A stretch of 64,000 bases of DNA from Pseudooceanicola marinus (GCF_020177265.1 NZ_JAIVMC010000010.1:1-64000); one strand, 5' to 3'; numbered from the stretch's first letter, positions 52,610-61,169 are shown. Notes: generated from the letters alone by a model not told the origin. A program made the numbers and translations.

Positions 52610-52915
52610 ATGAGCGACGATACCACCCCCAAGACCGCGACCGGCACCATCAACGGCGTGAAGATCGCCTGGGACGACAGCGAGATGCAGAGCCATTACG
52701 CCAACATCGGCACGGCGACCGCCAACCGCGAGGAATTCTTCCTGCTCTTCGGCACGCACCAGCACTGGCGCGGCACCATGGACGAGCAGAAGGAAGTGGA
52801 CGTGAAGCTGGCCAACCGCATCGTCATGTCGCCCTTCGCCGCGAAACGCCTGGCCGTGATCCTGACCCAGTCGATCCGCGCCTACGAAGAGCAGTTCGGC
52901 AAGATCGAAGCCTGA
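52610..52915 (+). CDS. DUF3467 protein, 101 aa
   Basis: A small cytosolic protein with a charged start. The family pattern is clear: HYANIGTATANREEFFLLFG at about 27-46, then IVMSPFAAKRLAVILTQSI and YEEQFGKIE at the end. The ATG at 52610 has GAGG nearby upstream; an alternative start at 52529 lies inside the giant gene. It lies 49 bases after the giant gene and 23 before the anchored adaptor gene. DUF3467 has no settled function; here its location suggests a chaperone-like or assembly partner of the exported protein or its machine. Confidence 0.85.
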   Translation: MSDDTTPKTATGTINGVKIAWDDSEMQSHYANIGTATANREEFFLLFGTHQHWRGTMDEQKEVDVKLANRIVMSPFAAKRLAVILTQSIRAYEEQFGKIEA

Positions 52916-52938
52916 TCCCCTGAAAGACCGTTAATCCC

Positions 52939-54657
52939 GTGATCGACACGCTCGACGCCCTGTTCTGCATCGACCCTGCCGGACAGGGCGTGCTTCTGCA
53001 TGGCACCCTGCCGGAGGACATCCCAGAGGCGCTGATCGTCCAGCTGCGCTCGGACAAGGCCGTGATCCGGCGCGTGGGGGACCGCCTGCTGGTGATCCTG
53101 CCGCAGGACGGCGAACACCTGGCCTGGATCCTCTCGGAGGTGCCCTCGGTCACCGACCTGCCGGGGCTGATGGATCAGCTGAAGGCCTCGGGCCCTGACT
53201 GCCTGGCCGCGGCGCGCAAGCTGCGGGCGGAGCAGGCGGGACGTCAGTCCGGGATGGCGATCACGGGCGAAGCGGCGGGCGCCTTGGCGACGGGACCGGC
53301 GGAGGCCGGTACCGGGCGCAGCAAGGCGGCCCAGGCCGCCCAGGCGCGTGCCGGATCGGCGGCCTTGCTGGCGCTGGCCCGCATGGCCGGGGCCGAGAAG
53401 ATGTCGCCTGCCGCGGCCGCGCAGGTCGTGGCCGACGCCTGTGTCGAGGCGGGCATTGCGCGCGCCGCCGCCGTCGCCCTCTGCGACGGGCGGGCAGGCA
53501 GCCGGGGCGTCGGTGCCCTGCGCGTGTCGGATCGGGCGCTGGACCCGGTCTTCGACGAAATCCGCCAGATCATCGCCAGCTACCGCGCGGAGGAGGGCCA
53601 GCCGGCCGAGCCGCTGCGCATCCGTGCCGATGACCTGGACGACAGCGCCCTGGATGCCGCCCTTCTGGCGCGGATGATGGAGGCAGGAGAGCTGTTGCTG
53701 GACCTGCCGGCCGTGGGCCATGAGGCCCCGGCGATCCTGCTGATCGACCCCTCGCCCGAGGCCGACACCGCCGGGCTGGCGGAGCTGGTGACCGTCGCCG
53801 GGCGCCGCCCGTCGAAGGCCCGCCGGTCGGCCCGCGCGCGGGTGCTGAAGGGGGCCGCGCTGGCGCTTGCGCTGGCGGGCCTCGTCTGGCTGGCGCTGCC
53901 GGCGCCGCTGATCGTCACCGCCTCCGCGCTCAGCCAGCCGGCCCAGGCGCGCGCGGTCACGCTGCCCTTCGACGCCTACCTGCGCGAGATGCGCGTCGAG
54001 GTCGGCGAGGCGGTGGACGCGGGGGAGGTGCTGGCGGTCTTCGGTGCGCCGGAGATCGAGGAACAGGCGGCCCAGGCGCGGCTGCAGCTGGCGGTGGAGG
54101 CCGCCACCGCCCAGACCGCCCTGGCCGACAATGACTACGGCGCCTACGTGCTGTCCGAACAGCGGCAGGAGGCCCTGCGCCGCCAACTCGACCAGTTGCA
54201 ATCGCGGCTGGACCGGCTTCAGGTGCGGGCACCCGAGGCGGGCCGGGTGATCTCGTCCCTTGGGTCGAACGTGCTGGGCCGCTTCCTGCCCACGGGCGAT
54301 GCCGTGGCGACGATCCAGCCCGAGGATGCCTTTGCCGTCTCGCTGACCGTCACCCGGGTCGATGCACCGCTTCTGCGTCCCGGTCTGACCGGCGAGGTCT
54401 ACTTCCGCGGTCTGTCGGGCGAGACCTGGCCGCTGGAGGTGGAGACACCGGTGCAGGCCACGGAAGGCGAGGGCGGCGACCAGAAACTCAGCGCCTGGGC
54501 CCGGCTGACCCAGCCGGGGCGGGATGAGCTGATCGTCGGGCTGACGGGCTTTGCCCGGGTCGAGGCGGGCGAGGTGATGCGGATCCGGGCGCTGTCGCGC
54601 TACGTGGTCGAATGGGGCAAGGTGAAGGCATGGCAGTACCTGGGTTTGCGCTTGTAG
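52939..54657 (+). CDS. Membrane-anchored HlyD-type adaptor with large cytoplasmic extension, 572 aa
   Basis: Residues 1-300 are soluble, with an Ala-rich linker at about 105-150 and a second domain at about 155-290 of unknown family. A basic stretch (SKARRSARAR) precedes one membrane helix at 303-322, placing the N-terminus in the cytoplasm. The rest is a HlyD-type adaptor: lipoyl half MRVEVGEAVDAGEVLAVFG, a helical hairpin (about 370-435), the returning VRAPEAGRVISSLGSNV, and a beta barrel. The extension could contact the DUF3467 protein or substrate. Its end overlaps the M50 gene by 28 bases. Confidence 0.85.
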   Translation: MIDTLDALFCIDPAGQGVLLHGTLPEDIPEALIVQLRSDKAVIRRVGDRLLVILPQDGEHLAWILSEVPSVTDLPGLMDQLKASGPDCLAAARKLRAEQAGRQSGMAITGEAAGALATGPAEAGTGRSKAAQAAQARAGSAALLALARMAGAEKMSPAAAAQVVADACVEAGIARAAAVALCDGRAGSRGVGALRVSDRALDPVFDEIRQIIASYRAEEGQPAEPLRIRADDLDDSALDAALLARMMEAGELLLDLPAVGHEAPAILLIDPSPEADTAGLAELVTVAGRRPSKARRSARARVLKGAALALALAGLVWLALPAPLIVTASALSQPAQARAVTLPFDAYLREMRVEVGEAVDAGEVLAVFGAPEIEEQAAQARLQLAVEAATAQTALADNDYGAYVLSEQRQEALRRQLDQLQSRLDRLQVRAPEAGRVISSLGSNVLGRFLPTGDAVATIQPEDAFAVSLTVTRVDAPLLRPGLTGEVYFRGLSGETWPLEVETPVQATEGEGGDQKLSAWARLTQPGRDELIVGLTGFARVEAGEVMRIRALSRYVVEWGKVKAWQYLGLRL

Positions 54658-56594
54658 GCCAGCTGGCCCTGCGGCTCAGCGCGGACGGGCGCGACCGCAG
54701 GCTCTACCTGGCGCAGGATCGCTCCTCGGGGCGGATCTTCAGCCTGCCGCGCAAGCTGGCACTGGCCCTGCACCGGCTGCGCGCGATCAACGACGGCGAC
54801 GAAGAGGCCCGGCGCGACATGGGCGCGGAGGAGCTGCGCGACGCCTATGGGTTCCTGCGCCAGATGAGCGGCATGCGCGACGAGGACCAGTTGCGGCGCA
54901 AGCCCTTCAACCCGGTCTTCATGTCGATCCCGCTGATCGACCTGGCGCCCTGGCAGCCGCGTCTGGCTCCCCTGGCACGGCGCATGGTGGCGCCCTGGTA
55001 TCTCTGGGCTCTGGCCCTGATGGCGCTGGCCTGTTTCATGCTGGGCATCCGCAGCGACTGGGCCATCATGGAAAGCTACCGCAACCTCTTCTCGCTGCAG
55101 GCGCTGGCGACCTTCGGGATCGTCGCGCCCTTGCTGAAGGTGATTCACGAGCTGGGCCACGCCCTGACCGCGACGCGCTACGGCGTGCGGCTGCGCAAGG
55201 GGGGGCTTTACGTCATCGGCCTCTACCCGATGCCCTACGTGGATTGTTCCGAGGCCGACGTCAGCGCGCACCGGCGTCACCGGCTGGCGATCAGCGCCGC
55301 CGGCATCGCGGTGGACGTGGGCGTGGGGCTGGTGGCCTTCATCGCCTGGTATCTGGTCGAGGGCAGCTACCTGCAGGTCCTGGTGGGCAACATCTTCGTC
55401 TTCTCCACGCTGAACTCGCTGCTGTTCAACGCCAACCCGATCGTGAAGCTGGATGGCTACTACGTCATGTGCGACCTGATCCGGTCGCGCAACCTGGCGA
55501 CCCGGGCGGCGGCGGTGTTCAAGGAGGCGCGGGTCTGGGTGATGACCCTGGGCCGGGCGGGCAGCTACCCGCAGGCCGGGCGGCACTGGGCGATGCTGGG
55601 CTACGCGGTGCTGGGCCTGCTCTACCGGCTGCGGATCCTTTTCGTCATCGGTTTCGCGCTGATGCCGCGCTATCTCGGGCTCGGCGTGGTGCTGGTGGCC
55701 TGGGGAGCGATGGCCATGTTCGCCGTGCCGATGATGCGCGACCGGGTGCCGAAGGTGGCGCTGGACGAGCCCGCGAAACGCGCCCGGACGGGCATGCGCC
55801 TCGGTCTGCTCGCGGCGCTGGTGATTGCCCTGGCCTTCGTTAAGGCGCCGCATGTGCTGGTGCTGCCCGTGGCGCTGGACAACGGCGGGCGCTACCAGGT
55901 GACGGCCCGCACGGCTGGCTTCCTGCAGGCGCTGGCGCCTGCCGGGGAGATGCAACCGGGCGCGCCCCTGGCACGGCTGGAGAACCCGCTGCTGGCCGAC
56001 CGCGCCCAGATGCTGGAGGCCAATCTCGACGGGGCCCGTCTGGCCTATGAGACGGTGCGCGGCGACCATCCGGCGAAGGCGGCGGTGGCCCGAGAACAGG
56101 TCGAGACGCTGGAACAGCAGTTGCAGGTCTCGCGCTACGAACTGGCCGAGCTGGAGCTGACCAGCGGTTCGGGCCGTTTCCTGCCGCGCAGCGGGCTGGC
56201 CCGCGGCGCCTACCTGGCCTCCGGCGAACCCCTGGGCGCCTTCCTGCCCGATACGGGGCGGGCACGGCTCACGGGGCAGTTCCCGGAACGCTACGTGCAG
56301 AAGTTCCAGCAGGGCCTGACCGGGGTCGAGCTGCGCCACGCGGGGCAGTACGACACCCTTGATACCTCCACGACCGAGCTGCTGGCGATCCCGGCGGTGG
56401 ACCGGGTGGGCGGCGGACGCTCCTACAAGCTGGTGACCGAGGTCGGCACGCCGCCCGCGGCCCTGGCCGGCCAGCCCGGCCTGCTGCGCCTGCGCTTCGA
56501 GGCCGAGCCGCTGGCGGCGCATGTGGTCTTCTGGTTCCGCGGGCTGGTGGTGCGCTTCCGCGAGGCGCAGATCGCCGACCGCGAAAGCTGGTAG
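54630..56594 (+). CDS. M50 site-2-protease-like / HlyD fusion membrane protein, 654 aa
   Basis: Inner-membrane zinc metalloprotease of the peptide zinc metalloprotease type. HELGH at 173-177 and the third ligand D275 in NPIVKLDGYY are intact, and MPYVDCSEAD plus LAISAAGI are typical of this M50 branch. About six membrane helices span 123-400. From about 425 a HlyD-like periplasmic module follows: VTARTAGFLQALAPAGEMQPG, a helical hairpin (about 450-510), then barrel strands. ATG 54630 was chosen for its AAGGTGA site. It may process or gate the giant substrate in place of an ABC ATPase. Confidence 0.88.
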   Translation: MAVPGFALVGQLALRLSADGRDRRLYLAQDRSSGRIFSLPRKLALALHRLRAINDGDEEARRDMGAEELRDAYGFLRQMSGMRDEDQLRRKPFNPVFMSIPLIDLAPWQPRLAPLARRMVAPWYLWALALMALACFMLGIRSDWAIMESYRNLFSLQALATFGIVAPLLKVIHELGHALTATRYGVRLRKGGLYVIGLYPMPYVDCSEADVSAHRRHRLAISAAGIAVDVGVGLVAFIAWYLVEGSYLQVLVGNIFVFSTLNSLLFNANPIVKLDGYYVMCDLIRSRNLATRAAAVFKEARVWVMTLGRAGSYPQAGRHWAMLGYAVLGLLYRLRILFVIGFALMPRYLGLGVVLVAWGAMAMFAVPMMRDRVPKVALDEPAKRARTGMRLGLLAALVIALAFVKAPHVLVLPVALDNGGRYQVTARTAGFLQALAPAGEMQPGAPLARLENPLLADRAQMLEANLDGARLAYETVRGDHPAKAAVAREQVETLEQQLQVSRYELAELELTSGSGRFLPRSGLARGAYLASGEPLGAFLPDTGRARLTGQFPERYVQKFQQGLTGVELRHAGQYDTLDTSTTELLAIPAVDRVGGGRSYKLVTEVGTPPAALAGQPGLLRLRFEAEPLAAHVVFWFRGLVVRFREAQIADRESW

Positions 56595-56611
56595 AGGCGG
56601 CGCGGCCCTGT

Positions 56612-56629
56612 CTCGGCCTGACGGCCGAG
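56612..56629. terminator. Candidate hairpin terminator after the export cluster
   Basis: CTCGGCC and GGCCGAG form a perfect 7-bp GC-rich stem with a TGAC loop, 18 bases after the M50 stop. A T-tract is weak (TATTTTC about 12 bases later), so the call is tentative. Confidence 0.4.
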
Positions 56630-56640
56630 GCCTCCGGCGG

Positions 56641-56784
56641 GAGTATTTTCGACAAGGTGAAGACAGGGGGACGGAGCCCTGCCGGGTGCCCGCCTTTTCC
56701 ACCTGGCGGGCGCACCGCCCATCCCCCCGTGCGATGGTGGCCTCGCACGCGCATCCCCCCTGTCTTCACCTCGTCTGAAATACT
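56641..56784. repeat. Long imperfect inverted repeat between convergent genes
   Basis: The arm at 56641-56670 (starting GAGTATTTTCGACAAGG) is matched in inverted orientation by 56756-56784 (ending GAAATACTC), sharing about 28 bases including GGTGAAGACAGGGGG. The 85-base spacer also contains short self-complementary GC-rich pieces. It sits in the 251-base gap between the M50 gene and the opposing FAH gene, so it may be a two-way terminator or an intergenic repeat unit. Confidence 0.65.
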
Positions 56785-56845
56785 CTGGGGGGAGTCTCCG
56801 GCACGGGGACGGGGGGCAAGGCCCCCCTCTGCCATCCCCCTTGGC

Positions 56846-57700
56846 TCAGACCGCGTCCCAGGGCACCGTGGTCTGGCACTGCTCGCCCAGCCCCTCGATC
56901 CCGAGGCGCAGGGTCTGGCCCGGGCGCAGGTAGACCGGGTCGGGTTTCTGTCCCATGCCGACGCCCGGCGGCGTGCCGGTGAAGATCACGTCGCCCGGTT
57001 CCAGCGTCATGAACTGGCTGAGGTAGGATACCAGATGCGCCACCCCGAAGACCATCGTCGCGGTGGAGCCGTCCTGATAGCGGTGCCCGTCCACCTCCAG
57101 CCACATGGGCAGGGCCTGCGGATCCGCGATCTCGTCCCGGGTCACCATCCAGGGTCCCAGCGGGCCGAAGCTGTCGGCGGACTTGCCCTTCACCCACTGG
57201 CCGGAGCGTTTCTGCTGGAAGTCGCGTTCCGACACGTCGTTGACCAGGCAGTAGCCGGCCACGTGCTCCATCGCCTCGGCCTCGTCGACGTAGCGGGCGG
57301 TCTTGCCGATCACCACGCCCAGCTCGACCTCCCAGTCGGTGGCGGTGCTGCCCTTGGGGATGATCAGCGGGTCATTGGGGCCGCAGATGGCCGAGGTGGC
57401 CTTCATGAAGAGGATCGGTTCCTCCGGCAGGTCCATCCCCGCCTCGGCGGCATGGTCGGCGTAGTTCAGGCCGATGCACATGATCTTGCCCACGCGCCCG
57501 ATGCAGGGGCCAACGCGGGCCTCGGGGTCCAGCACCGGCAGGGACAGCGGGTCCACCTCGCCGATCCGCCACAGACCGGCGGCGGTCAGCGCGGCGCCGG
57601 TGATGTCGTTCACCACCGACGACAGGTCCCGACGGGTGCCGTCCTCGTGCAGAATGGCGGGCCGTTCCTGGCCCGGGGCGCCGATGCGCATGAGTTTCAT
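56846..57700 (-). CDS. Fumarylacetoacetate hydrolase (FAH) family protein, 284 aa
   Basis: Metal-dependent hydrolase/decarboxylase/hydratase of 2-keto acids. The metal residues E124 and E126 (DWEVELG) and D155 (VNDVSERD) are present, with H83 in NYADHAAE and the closing TGTPPGVGMG. The length and two-part layout match single-FAH-domain enzymes of aromatic degradation. ATG 57700 gives the usual MKLMRIG start. It lies 98 bases downstream of the Rieske oxygenase gene on the same strand, so it may act on the ring-cleaved product. Confidence 0.9.
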   Translation of the reverse strand: MKLMRIGAPGQERPAILHEDGTRRDLSSVVNDITGAALTAAGLWRIGEVDPLSLPVLDPEARVGPCIGRVGKIMCIGLNYADHAAEAGMDLPEEPILFMKATSAICGPNDPLIIPKGSTATDWEVELGVVIGKTARYVDEAEAMEHVAGYCLVNDVSERDFQQKRSGQWVKGKSADSFGPLGPWMVTRDEIADPQALPMWLEVDGHRYQDGSTATMVFGVAHLVSYLSQFMTLEPGDVIFTGTPPGVGMGQKPDPVYLRPGQTLRLGIEGLGEQCQTTVPWDAV

Positions 57701-57798
57701 GGTAATCCTCCTGTCTTCCGGGACAGTTTGTTCCGGAGGCAGGCGCGCGACGCAAGTCTCTCTTGCACGTATCGGCGAAAGGACAGCAGGTCGTTGCG

Positions 57799-58851
57799 TC
57801 AGATCGCGGTGACGATGCCCAGCTCTTCCAGCCACTTCTGGTACTGGATCAGCGGCAGGTCGCCCGGGCGGATCGGCAGCTCGACCTTGCTCCAGAAGGG
57901 CGGCAGCAGCCAGGGCCGCTGGCTCTCGATGATCGGCTTGTCCTGCATCCGCACATGGGCCGCCATCTCGGTGAAGGTCGCGTCGCGTTCGGGCGCCATG
58001 TCGTAGTTGCGGGCAAAGATCCAGAAGTTGCGGGTGCGGTTCCAGTCCAGCGGACAGGTGGCCAGCCAGATCACGTAGCGCCCGCCGGGGCTGTCCTTCA
58101 CCAGACGGATGACATTCGGCATGCCGACGTAGTCGGTGTAAAGCAGCTTCACCGACCCGTTCCCCGCGCCGCCGTTGAAAAGGCCCGCAGGCTGTTCCGC
58201 CTCGTAGCGCAGCACCAGCTGGCTGCCCTCGCGCCAGACCTCGTGATCGGGCGGCTCCGGGTGGTCCTGGTCGCCCAGGATGCCTTCGTGCACCCAGGGG
58301 AAATGGGTGTCGTCCAGCGTGCCCATGATCATCCGGGTGGAGGAGGTGGCGGTATCCTCGGGTTCCGCCAGGCGCACCTTGCGGAAGGTGTCGTCGTCAT
58401 ATTCCGGGAAGGGCGGCAGGTCGAAGGTCGCTTCCGCCTCCAGGCAGACCCAGATCAGCCCATAGGCCTCGCGTGCGCGGAAGGCCGGGATGTCGGCGGC
58501 GGCGGGAATGGCGCGCCCTTCGGGCAACTGCGGGATGCGGGCACAGCGCCCGTCCGCGCCGAAGGCCCAGCCGTGATAGGGGCATTGCAGCGCCGGTTTG
58601 CCGTCGACCACAACCACCTTGCCCAGCGACAGCTGCGCCTGGAAATGCGCGCAGGTGTCGGGGAAGACATGCACCGCGCCATCGAACCGGGCCAGCACCA
58701 GGCGGCGGCCCAACAGTTCGACCGGGGACGGGGCCTCAGTCAGCGCGGCACTTTCCATCACCGGATGCCAGAAGGGCGCCATGCCGGCGCGAAAACCCGC
58801 GATGGCCTCGTCACTGGGGCGGTCCTCGAAGATCTGGGTGCGCGGGGCCAT
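57799..58851 (-). CDS. Rieske [2Fe-2S] ring-hydroxylating/demethylating oxygenase, alpha subunit, 350 aa
   Basis: Rieske cluster ligands C67, H69 (DTCAHF) and C90, H93 (CPYHGW) are present. The non-haem iron facial triad starts D180, H183 and H188 (LDDTHFPWVH). Length and layout resemble VanA-type demethylating oxygenases. A ferredoxin/reductase partner is not in the window and must be encoded elsewhere. It is divergent from the LysR gene, which probably regulates it; a palindrome lies between. Confidence 0.9.
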   Translation of the reverse strand: MAPRTQIFEDRPSDEAIAGFRAGMAPFWHPVMESAALTEAPSPVELLGRRLVLARFDGAVHVFPDTCAHFQAQLSLGKVVVVDGKPALQCPYHGWAFGADGRCARIPQLPEGRAIPAAADIPAFRAREAYGLIWVCLEAEATFDLPPFPEYDDDTFRKVRLAEPEDTATSSTRMIMGTLDDTHFPWVHEGILGDQDHPEPPDHEVWREGSQLVLRYEAEQPAGLFNGGAGNGSVKLLYTDYVGMPNVIRLVKDSPGGRYVIWLATCPLDWNRTRNFWIFARNYDMAPERDATFTEMAAHVRMQDKPIIESQRPWLLPPFWSKVELPIRPGDLPLIQYQKWLEELGIVTAI

Positions 58852-58916
58852 GGGGGTCTCCTGTTTGGTCTGGTCCGGATATGGCCCGGCCCATGCGTGC
58901 GGAAAAAGTGCCGTTT

Positions 58917-58930
58917 TGCGGCGAACCGCA
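58917..58930. promoter_or_regulatory. Palindrome in the Rieske/LysR divergent promoter
   Basis: TGCGG-CGAA-CCGCA has perfect 5-bp arms in the 146-base gap, 66 bases upstream of the Rieske start. It fits a LysR-type recognition site; the adjacent regulator is the natural candidate. Confidence 0.45.
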
Positions 58931-58997
58931 TCGAAAAATGTGTACGCAACGTGGGGGTGGGCCTAGGCTCTGCCGCGACGGACAAGGGGGAAGACAG

Positions 58998-59912
58998 ATG
59001 CACAACCGCGCCCTGCGCTACATTGATGCGGTGGCCCGCCACGGGTCGATCCGGGCGGCGGCGGAGGCGGTGAACATCGCCCCCTCGGCCATCAACCGCT
59101 ACGTGCTGGAACTGGAGGCGGACCTGGGTGTGCCCCTGTTCGAGCGGCTGCCGCGCGGCATGCGGCCCACGGCCGCCGGGGAGATCCTGCTGATGCACAT
59201 CCGGGGCACCCTGCGCGAGTACGACCGCGCCGTGTCGGAGATCGGCCAGCTGAAGACCGGCACGCGCGGCAAGGTGACCATCGCCTCGGTCGCCAGCCCG
59301 CTCTGGGGGCTGCTGCCCGCCGCGATCCATGCCTTTTCCGAACGCTACCCGCGGGTCGAATTCCAGGTGCGTGAATTCGACATGGACCAATGCGTGCGCG
59401 AGGTTGCGGAAGATCGTGCCGACCTCTGCCTGATCTTCAACCCGCCGCCGCGCCTGTCGCTGCGCCAGGTGGCCGCCGCCGATTTCCCGCTTGGCGTGAT
59501 CGCCGCGCCCGACCATCCGATCGCGCAGCGCCGGTCGGTGAAGCTCGACCACCTCTTGGGCTATGACCTGGTGCTGCCCGATGGCTCCACCTCCATCGCG
59601 CGGGAGATCGACCACGTGCTTGAGACGCGGGACCTGCGGATAAATGCACAATTTGTAAGCTCTTCGGTTGCCTACATGATTGCGCATGTGGCCCGTGGCG
59701 GGGCCCTGGGGATCATGACGCCGGTGGGGATCGAGGACCATCTGCGCGACGGAAAGCTGGTTTTCGTGCCCCTGATGGACCCCGGCATCCGCCCGCAGCG
59801 CCTGATCGCGGGGGCCGCCGATGCCGCCGTTTCGGTGGCGGCGGCCAATTTCTCCCAGCAATTGCGGGGGTATTTGCAGGAATGGGCGGAAACCGGCGGG
59901 GAGCCGGGCTGA
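58998..59912 (+). CDS. LysR-family transcriptional regulator, 304 aa
   Basis: N-terminal winged helix (about 1-62, SIRAAAEAVNIAPSAINRYVLELEADLGVPLFERL), then a LysR_substrate domain from about 92. The ATG at 58998 follows GGGGGAAGACAG; the frame is open far upstream, but that stretch runs antisense to the Rieske gene. It is transcribed away from the Rieske gene and towards the ABC importer, so it may coordinate both. Typical length. Confidence 0.9.
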   Translation: MHNRALRYIDAVARHGSIRAAAEAVNIAPSAINRYVLELEADLGVPLFERLPRGMRPTAAGEILLMHIRGTLREYDRAVSEIGQLKTGTRGKVTIASVASPLWGLLPAAIHAFSERYPRVEFQVREFDMDQCVREVAEDRADLCLIFNPPPRLSLRQVAAADFPLGVIAAPDHPIAQRRSVKLDHLLGYDLVLPDGSTSIAREIDHVLETRDLRINAQFVSSSVAYMIAHVARGGALGIMTPVGIEDHLRDGKLVFVPLMDPGIRPQRLIAGAADAAVSVAAANFSQQLRGYLQEWAETGGEPG

Positions 59913-60010
59913 GGTGAGGCCCTGTGCGGCATCCGAACTGCCATCGTCGCGGGCCGGGTTGAGCGTCAGCCCCCGCCACTCTGCCTTCGCGAGAGTGTTC
60001 GCAAAATCAG

Positions 60011-60044
60011 AACGCATCGACCCAATTTCTGGTCTGGATGCGTT
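60011..60044. promoter_or_regulatory. Inverted repeat upstream of the ABC importer operon
   Basis: AACGCATC (60011-60018) and GATGCGTT (60037-60044) are perfect 8-bp arms 18 bases apart, in the 234-base gap before the binding-protein gene and about 100 bases from its start. It is a candidate operator; the rest of the gap shows no gene. Confidence 0.4.
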
Positions 60045-60146
60045 GCCGCACGGGTGATCTGTCTGATCCATGCGAGGCCATGGCCCGCCCTTCGGGGTGC
60101 CGCCGGGGCTGAAACGAGGACATCCAATCAACGGACGGGACATCAC

Positions 60147-61169
60147 ATGTATCTGGGCAGCAAAGCCATCCCCATGATTTCCGCCCTGGCCCTGGGGGCG
60201 AGTGCCCTTGGTGCCCAGGCCCAAACCGACATCAAGTTCGCCCTCGACTGGCGTTTCGAAGGCCCCGCCGCAGGCTTCCTGCTGGCCGAGGACCTGGGCT
60301 ATTTCGAAGAGGAAGGCCTGAGCGTCACGATCGACACCGGCACCGGCTCCGTGAACACCATCCCGCGCGTGGCCTCGGGCCTCTACGACATGGGCTTCGG
60401 CGACCTGAACTCCCTGGTGAAATTCCTCGACGAGGATCCCGAACAGCCGGTGATCGGCGTCGGCATGGTCTACGACAAGCCCACTTTCGGCATCGTGGGC
60501 CGGAAGTCGCTGGGCATCACCGAGGATCCGAAGTCCGTCGAAGGGCACGTGCTGGGCGCGCCGCCGCCGGATGGTGCCTGGGCGCAATGGCCGATCTTCA
60601 AGGACGTGGCCGAGATCGACGACAGCGACATCACCATCGAATCCATCGGCTTCCCGGTGCGTGAACCGATGCTGGCCAACGGCGATGTCGATGGCGTCTT
60701 CGGCTTCACCTTCTCGGTGATCCTGAACCTGAAGGCCCAGGGCACCCCCGAGGATGACATCGTCGAGATCCTGATGGCCGACCACGGTCTGAACCTCTAC
60801 GGCAACGCCATCCTCGCCAACGAGGACTTCGCCGCCGAGAACCCCGAGGCCGTCACCGGCCTGCTGCGCGCCGTCATAAAGGGCTTCGCCGCGGCCATCG
60901 AGGATCCGGCCGCCGGCGCCGCGGCTGTCGCCAAGCGGGACGGCACGCTGGACGTCGAGGTGGAGCAGGAGCGCCTGCAGATGGCCATCGACGGCAACAT
61001 CCTGACCCCCTACGTGCAGGAAAACGGCATGGGTGGCGTCGATGAGGAACGCCTGGCGTCCTCCATCGAGCAGCTGAAGGTGTCGATGGGCATTTCCGAT
61101 GCGATCGCGCCCGAGGATGTCTTCGACAGCTCCTACCTGCCGCCCGCCGAAGAGCGGATGCTGCAGTAA
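60147..61169 (+). CDS. NMT1/SsuA-type ABC transporter substrate-binding protein, 340 aa
   Basis: Sec signal peptide (core about 8-22, cleavage after AQA). The mature part matches NMT1/THI5-like and sulfonate-type receptors: FALDWRFEGPAAGFLLAEDLGYFEEEGLSV at the start, then DMGFGDLNSLVKF. The ATG at 60147 is the first giving a proper signal peptide. First gene of a three-gene importer; substrates of this family include sulfonates, nitrate, pyrimidine precursors and aromatic acids. The surrounding oxygenase and oxidase genes favour an organic catabolite. Confidence 0.88.
   Translation: MYLGSKAIPMISALALGASALGAQAQTDIKFALDWRFEGPAAGFLLAEDLGYFEEEGLSVTIDTGTGSVNTIPRVASGLYDMGFGDLNSLVKFLDEDPEQPVIGVGMVYDKPTFGIVGRKSLGITEDPKSVEGHVLGAPPPDGAWAQWPIFKDVAEIDDSDITIESIGFPVREPMLANGDVDGVFGFTFSVILNLKAQGTPEDDIVEILMADHGLNLYGNAILANEDFAAENPEAVTGLLRAVIKGFAAAIEDPAAGAAAVAKRDGTLDVEVEQERLQMAIDGNILTPYVQENGMGGVDEERLASSIEQLKVSMGISDAIAPEDVFDSSYLPPAEERMLQ

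Noticed and set aside
59913-60146. TPP riboswitch before the NMT1-type importer
   Set aside because: No CTGAGA core or matching helices, so a thiamine-precursor importer is not supported.
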